Positions 58,204-64,000 of a DNA stretch of 64,000 bases are shown here, one piece after another. Source of the DNA: Schizophyllum amplum. Lineage: Eukaryota; Basidiomycota; Agaricomycetes; Agaricales; Schizophyllaceae. Positions within the stretch are counted from its first letter, which is position 1; each line of letters begins with the position of its first letter. Both the position numbers and the translations under genes were made by a program. The DNA lies in the NCBI GenBank assembly GCA_007026445.1, contig VDMD01000002.1:2170001-2234000 (forward strand), in the 5' to 3' direction. The notes below the pieces were generated by a model. It saw only the letters and a list, made by a program, of their open reading frames with translations, was not told the DNA's origin and ran no database searches.

Positions 58204-59568
58204 ATGATCTCCCTTCCCGCCACGGTCCGGCGATTAAGGTCGACGCGCTTACCGTCCCCTTCGTGCTATCACTATCCTGCGTTCCTTAATCGAGGCCGTT
58301 CAAATCAGAATGTGCTCCGTCAGATACGCTGCAGCGGAACCACCCCCGTGGGGAGCCTGCCTACATCTGCGAAGCCGTCCTGGGTCGAGTATTCTCCTGC
58401 AAAACTTCGGCCATATCTGTACTTGACGCGGATCGACAAGCCTATAGGCACCCTCCTTCTTTTCTACCCCTGTGGTGCGTATGCCTGAGTACCCTCTTCA
58501 CCATATACTGACCCGTCAGGGCTACATAGCATGGTCCATCACTATGGCGAGTTATGCGCACCAGTTGCCGCTTGGCGTGCCCGTCAAATACACACTGCTT
58601 TTCGGGCTTGGGGCGCTTGTCATGCGAGGCGCGGGCTGCACGATCAACGACCTGTGGGATCGCAACTTGGACAAGGGGGTCGGTGCGTACGCTATTCCTA
58701 CCCCGCACGCTCGCATCTGAAGACCTTACCAGCAAGGACGAAGGCTCGGCCGATCGCTGCAGGAGACATCACACCACCACAGGCAATTGCTTTCCTTGCG
58801 CTCCAATTGAGCGCTGGACTCGGTGTTCTGACGCAGCTTAACTGGTATAGGTACGCCGTCCTGCCGTTCACTTGTCCTTATGCCAACTCTAGCATAGTAT
58901 ACTGCTGGGAGCTACCTCGTTATCCGTCGTGATAATTTACCCCCTCATGAAGCGCATCACACATTGGCCGCAAGCTGTCCTAGGTGCGAGTTTTTCTCGA
59001 AGTGCGAAGTCAGATACTAATGAAGCATTTTAGGTGTCGCGTTCAACTGGGGCGCTCTCTTGGGATGGTCCGCTGTGTCGGGTGTGACTGACTGGAAGGT
59101 CTGCTTACCTTTATATGCTGGCGGCCTTTGTTGGACGCTGGTGTACGACAGCATTTACGCGCATCAGGTACGCACAACCGGCGTCATATTGCCTATGTTT
59201 CTCAAACCTCATCGCAGGATAAACACGACGACGTCCACGTCGGCATCCGGTCGACGGCGCTCCTTTTTGCAGACCATTCGCGCTCGATCTTGAGCACGCT
59301 CTCCGTCGCCTCGATGTCCCTGGTCGCGTATTCCGGCTTCCTGAATGCACAAGGCGCCCCTTTCTATCTCGGCTTGGGTGTAGCTGCCGCTCAACTTGCC
59401 CGTGTGGTATACAGGACGGATTTTGAGAGCAGAAAGAGCTGCTGGGATGGCTTCGTTGGTTGTGGATGGACGGGCTTCTGGATATGGATGGGATCGCTCG
59501 GTGACTATATCTATGTTATGTACTCGGAGGACGACGAGGACGGCCATGTAGTAGAGCCGACGAGTTGA
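58204..59568 (+). CDS. coq2: 4-hydroxybenzoate polyprenyltransferase COQ2
   Basis: It attaches the polyprenyl tail to 4-hydroxybenzoate in coenzyme Q synthesis at the mitochondrial inner membrane. The N-terminus [18 protein letters not shown] is a good presequence. Then [20 protein letters not shown], the first Asp-rich motif [52 protein letters not shown] and [20 protein letters not shown] with the second Asp-rich motif (D-x-x-x-D type), followed by GIRSTALLF. Several membrane helices are visible ([30 protein letters not shown]). It ends in an acidic tail after [15 protein letters not shown]. Five or so introns. Confidence 0.94.
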
Positions 59569-62231
59569 GGTGCGCGTCGTATCTCAGGGCAAAGGGATTG
59601 AACAACCAGCATCAATTTGAGCAGAAAATGACGTCTCTAGCTCGCGACTGAATGCTCACGTCGAAAAGCCAGCCCCTTGTCCATATCGTTTGTAGTGCCA
59701 CACCCTTTTAGATTTGAGACGCTTGTTGATGTGTGTGTGCGTGATCATGCATGATATTGCAGTTCAGGCTGCCTGAAGGGCGATCCTCGGAAGGAGGCAA
59801 GAAACTTGCCAGCCCTCTGTATCGCGTTCGAAGACTCGCGATTGTGTAGGGTCATCTTATTTGCAGCGGCTCAGAGGTCGGAATGACGATTTGTTTTGTC
59901 ATCTACCACTGCTATGTGCTTTAGGAACGAGCGATGACATGCAGGTTGCGCCCAGCCATTTCATATAGATCGAAGTCAACTACTGCATCGAGCGACGACG
60001 AGATTCAACGCGGAGGTAAAGACAACACCTTCCCAATGCGGAAACATAGAACGTGGCTTTCCTAACCCCATTTCCTCATCAAGCCGGCGTCCGCGCAGGG
60101 TTGACACAATGATTTATTCCCTCGCCTACCACCTGAGCTTCAAGATATACTTAAGTAGCAGACACGACGTAGAAGTTGGTTGTGCTCCGTCAATATACCG
60201 GCTAAGCCATCGTTTTCGTGCGCCATGCGGCCTATTATGCCAGGCCCACAAGGCCTCTTGCAAGTTGCGAGTAGAGTAACCGCTATGTATACCGCCGCTG
60301 AAGCACAGATATCTCTCCTTGGCTTCCGCAAGGCTGTCGCAGAGCACAGCGGCCAGTCATTCGTGATTTTGAGAGAAACAGGTATCCGCTGGGAGACCGC
60401 GAGAGCTTCGAGTCCATTGCGGACGGTGTCACGCTGAGCCCCTCCTGTGATAGTAGACTGTGAGTACCTATGCCTGGAAAGACGGATGAACCAGCTCTAG
60501 AGCCCTCGAATAGTGATCGTCGTAAGGGCAATTCTTGCGAAGGAATGCGACACTAAGTACCAGGTGTCCGCAGGACTCGAAGAACAGGGTCTTCTTGCTG
60601 GCATGGTCGTGGAACGGTGTCCGCCTCAGTAAACTACTTAGGGGGTGGGCGCGCGTCATGTGCTGACAGAGAGCGGAGGTGTGGCGGTGACTCCTGATAA
60701 GTGTGCGCTACCATTCTCAGGGTGTGGTATCGTAGCGATGAAAGCTTCGCAAAGCGCTGCATATAGACCATCAAGATGGGGTCCTTCTGTCCGTCATGAT
60801 AACATTATAAGGTGAGTAAGGATACTCTGTTGCGACGTACACAGCGAACCAGGTGATAGTGGACGGTGGCCGATGATTTCCCAGGGTGTGCAGGCCAACG
60901 AAGTCAAGAGAAAGGCCTGGCAATGTGGGGCAGTGAGCATCCGATCACTTGCGTCGTGTCGCGGAAGGTAGCCGTCGGCACCCACCCGCCATCGAAGTTA
61001 CTTACGTTGGAGAGTCGAAGACAGGTTTCTGGACGTGTTTACGATCGGGAAGATATGGATAAGGAGAAAGCACTGAGTTGAGACCATCAGCCAGTTGAAC
61101 CATCGGATGCGGACTACCAAGTTATGACGTTTGGAGAAGAACCGGTGGTGTTTGACAAGACAGAAGTCGGCGGAAACGAGCCAATCGGTTTTGTTTGGTC
61201 GATGTTCCGAGAGCTCCCGACACACAGCGAGAAATTGCGAGTCCCGATGTGCGGCGGCCAAGCACATCGGGGGGAGGCCACCCAGAGGCCACCAGAGGGC
61301 AGGCGTCCCGATGAGGCGGCCAGGCACCGAAGCTACAGCGCTCAGGACAGAGTACGAATAAATGACTACGAGCGAATCAAACCATGGAACGGCTTGGAAG
61401 ACTGCTGAAGGGTATGCGGAAGACTTGCGCCGCCACAATCGCTGCAGAGTGCGCAAAAAATGCCTCTTGCTCGTGCGACAGTGGCTTGCACATGAGACCG
61501 TCATGATGGAGTGGAAGCACAGAAAAAGGCGAGAAAGGGATTGACCAGCCGAAGAGGTCAAGGCCGACGGATTGGCAAATGCTGCCCACGTCACACTTAC
61601 TTACGCATCTGGGTTTGGAATCGGACGTCTGCCGCGGGAGACTATGGAATCGGTGATCAGTGATCACTAAAAAGCTTCAAGAATTACCTTTTTTGGACTT
61701 ATCCGCTTTCACTTTGCTTCCACTCAGTTCCAGCCTGGTTCCAGCTCTGAGCTTCCGACATCGATGTCCTCCGCAGGCCAGCCGCAGGCTCCCCTGCTCG
61801 TTCTCTGTCGACGGTCGTCCTCCGCAGGTCCTCGAAGAAAGAAAATTGAATGGTATGCTATGGGAACAGCGGCAGCGCAACCGCCGTCGGTGATAATGTC
61901 GGTTTGAATGGCCGAACGGCGAAGGAAGGTCGAATCGTCGAGAACGCATTCTGGACCGGCTGCTCCCGATGGCTGACGGAAGGATGCAGCACCTTGCCTG
62001 TGTCGCACTGCCGGGTCGTTGGCGGTCACTCAGTCATGACTAAATATGTCTTACACAATGAACTGGCACATCATCCCAACATCATCCGGGCGCGTTCAAA
62101 TTCACGCTTCTGGCGCCGAGTGAACCGTCCAAGACGGTCTTATAAAGCAACCAGGCGATCCCCGATTTTTCTCTTGTCGTGCGCGCCCTTTCCTCTCCGC
62201 CCGTCCCCCTCCCCTTTCCCCACCTTCCGAC
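59569..62231. other. Gene-poor 2.7 kb, the largest gap of the window
   Basis: Open frames of up to 198 residues exist on both strands (for example minus 60998-61594, plus 61124-61408, plus 61850-62335), but none shows a family motif, a domain or convincing splice structure. Base composition is less GC-rich than the genes. I see no terminal inverted repeats or target-site duplication. The last 100 bp are the ytp1 promoter. Confidence 0.45.
62141..62146 (+). promoter_or_regulatory. TATA box of the Ytp1-like gene
   Basis: tataaa lies 86 bp before the start codon at 62232, and a C/T-rich tract follows it, as in many fungal core promoters. Confidence 0.6.
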
Positions 62232-64000
62232 ATGCGTTTGACACGCCCTGCGCTTCTTGCAGCCCTCCCCCTTCTCTTTGCGACCTACGCTGCAGCGTAC
62301 GCGCCGGCAGGGCGTGCAGCCCCGCCGATCCTTGATGCGTCTCTTGTGCCCCGGGACGGGCACGAGCATGGTCATGGACACCATGTACAGCCAATGCTCG
62401 AGCTCAACGAGACCGATCTGCTCAAAGACCATACCCCGATACCCCCGTCGTACTATACGATTGATTGGGAAGATGAGGGATATGAGGATCGCCACCCAGG
62501 ATTGATGATGACTCACATTGTGCTGATGTCGTTGGCCTTCTTCGTCGCGTATCCTGTCGGTGCGTCACTTGCTTGGCTTGCGCGCCACAATGTGTTCTGA
62601 CTGTCTTAGGTATCATCATGCGCTCTGTCGGCCATGCCTGGCATGGCGTCGTCGTGTTGTCGTTCTACGGCTTGACCGCACTCGGTTGCGCGTCGAGCAT
62701 GCTGTACCGAAAGTTGACTCCCGATATGTGCGTTTGTCCATTGTCCCCGATTGAGAGGACGCCGATCACTGACGTTCGATGATAGGTACCCAGGTCAGTC
62801 ATGGCTCCCTCCCGATCCCGATCTCCCCATTTACCCAGCCATCACTCTCAGGCTCCTCACACACCAAGCATGGCTATATCGTCATCTTGCTGGCGATGTG
62901 TTTGTCCATCGTCGACATCATGAGCATCCTCCGCCGAATTGTTGCCTTCGTTCGCAGCCATGAAAAATTCACCTTCAAGGGTTTCTGGTTCCAGACGATC
63001 CTTGGCCGTGACGGTGCCCAACTCACGGGCCCGGAATATATCGGTCTCACCTCAGAGCCTGAGGAATATGATGCGACTAAGCTGCAGAACGACGATGAGC
63101 ACGACGAGTGGGTCAACCAGCAGCCACACACTCCTGGCCACCGCTATTCGCACTCCGTCGGTTCCGAGCGAACCTTGGCTCGTTCCAACTCGGCGGAGAC
63201 CGTCCACGAAGTTGATGACGTTCCGGCGGTGAAGCCTCATCTCGCGAAGCGTATCGGCAGTGGCGTGTTCGCGACTCTCGAGCGTGTCATGGTCTTCCTC
63301 GGCATGTATATGACGATCAGCGGCATCGTCATTTACACGGGAGGCTGCAGGCAGAATTATCTCAATGGCTGCCTGGCGCATCTCATCAGTATGTCTTCAT
63401 TGCGCAGCGTCCCCGATGCATGAACTCTAACTGTATCTGCCAGAGGGTGGTATCTTCTGGTGCTACGGCCTGGTGACGTTTGCCCGCTTCCTGGGCGCGT
63501 TCTCCGAGCTAGGCTGGGCTTGGAACCGTGCGCCTATCGGCAAGAACGTCTCTGCTGAATTCGTGGAATCGCTCGTCATCTTCGTCTACGGCATCACCAA
63601 CACTTGGATGGAGCGGTTCGGCGCGCACCCCGGTGACCCGTATACGACGAAGCAGATCCAGCACATCGGCATCGCCGTGAGTCTCCCCTCCTCATATGCC
63701 TATCTCGGCGAGCCTGCAACTCAATCTCTCACAGGTCATGTTCTGGTTCGCCGGCCTCGTGGGCATGGGTATCGAATCACGCCGCATCCGCCGGTGGCTC
63801 TCCTCCGCGACGATTGCCTCCGTGCAGTCGTCCAATATGCCCCAAGACAGCGTCTCGGAGCCGCCGAGCTACGTCGCGAGCTTCAACCCCTTCCCCGCGC
63901 TCGTCATTGGCGTCACGGGCAGCGCGATGTCCGCGCACTTCCAGCCCTACGTCTTCCAGGTGGACATTCACGTCCTCTGGGGCAGCCTCCTGCTCGCGTG
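62232..64000 (+). CDS. Ytp1-family polytopic membrane protein (truncated by the right edge)
   Basis: It starts with a signal peptide (MRLTRPALLAALPLLFATYA), a His-rich luminal loop (GHEHGHGHH) and MMTHIVLMSLAFFVAYPV. The DUF2427-type N-terminal helices follow (IIMRSVGHAWHGVVVLSFY, HGYIVILLAMCLSIVDIMSI). A hydrophilic loop with Ser/Asp-rich sequence leads to the Ytp1 domain: ERVMVFLGMYMTISGIVIYT, GGIFWCYGLVTFARFLGAFS, VESLVIFVYGITNTWMERFG and HIGIAVMFWFAGLVGMGIES. The reading is open at 64000, so the last helices are missing. Five exons so far. The His-rich loop could bind metal (inference). The yeast relative is of unknown function. Confidence 0.88.

Noticed and set aside
60998..61594. 198-residue minus-strand frame
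   Set aside because: No domain, atypical composition, no splice context and no recognisable similarity.

Overview
The window is nuclear DNA of a filamentous basidiomycete, most likely an agaricomycete. The evidence is GC-rich coding sequence, genes cut by many 45-60 nt GT-AG introns with CTAAC/CTGAC-like branch sites, short intergenic spaces, and a gene set typical of mushroom-forming fungi (velvet regulator, GH3 glucosidase with a PA14 insert, tandem CCCH zinc-finger proteins, lactose-permease-like MFS transporter). No rRNA, tRNA, CRISPR array or intact transposon was recognised. All calls come from reading translations by eye. Exon joins are inferred from splice signals and family conservation.

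Left part (1-32.4 kb): the 5' end of vac14 (minus), ureF (minus), a 1 kb gap with a degenerate tandem repeat, a VelB-type velvet regulator (minus), a large mitochondrial-type PPR protein (minus), an AFG1-like ATPase (plus), an unrecognised acidic protein, a protein with two CCCH-like modules and a long C-terminal region, an ArfGAP (plus), an M28 peptidase (plus), a two-TM fungal protein (minus), a GH3 beta-glucosidase (minus) divergent from an RNF220-like ubiquitin ligase (plus), a SET-domain methyltransferase (minus) and an MFS sugar transporter (plus).

Middle (32.7-38.8 kb): three head-to-tail minus-strand paralogs of one CCCH family. Copy A is complete: N-terminal leader, coiled coil, NYN/PIN-like domain with a DGDG start, then three Cys/His clusters. 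Copies B and C have lost the NYN-like domain. The compact tom7 gene follows, divergent from eIF3f.

Right part (39-64 kb): eIF3f, a Pro/Ser-rich conserved protein, a Gfo/Idh/MocA oxidoreductase, a conserved fungal protein, an alpha/beta hydrolase without its nucleophile serine, and cdt1 (minus). Two further copies of the CCCH/NYN family follow on the plus strand (D complete, E diverged), then RhoGDI, coq2, a 2.7 kb gene-free stretch and the start of a Ytp1-family membrane protein cut by the window edge.

Most genes are housekeeping and unrelated to their neighbours. The feature that stands out is the five-member CCCH/NYN-like family in two oppositely oriented blocks about 14 kb apart. It shows repeated domain loss, a shared core promoter, and a third zinc cluster whose last ligand sits alone in the terminal exon. 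By analogy with Regnase-type CCCH+PIN proteins it may be an expanding family of RNA-binding nucleases and nuclease-dead relatives. That function is inference.
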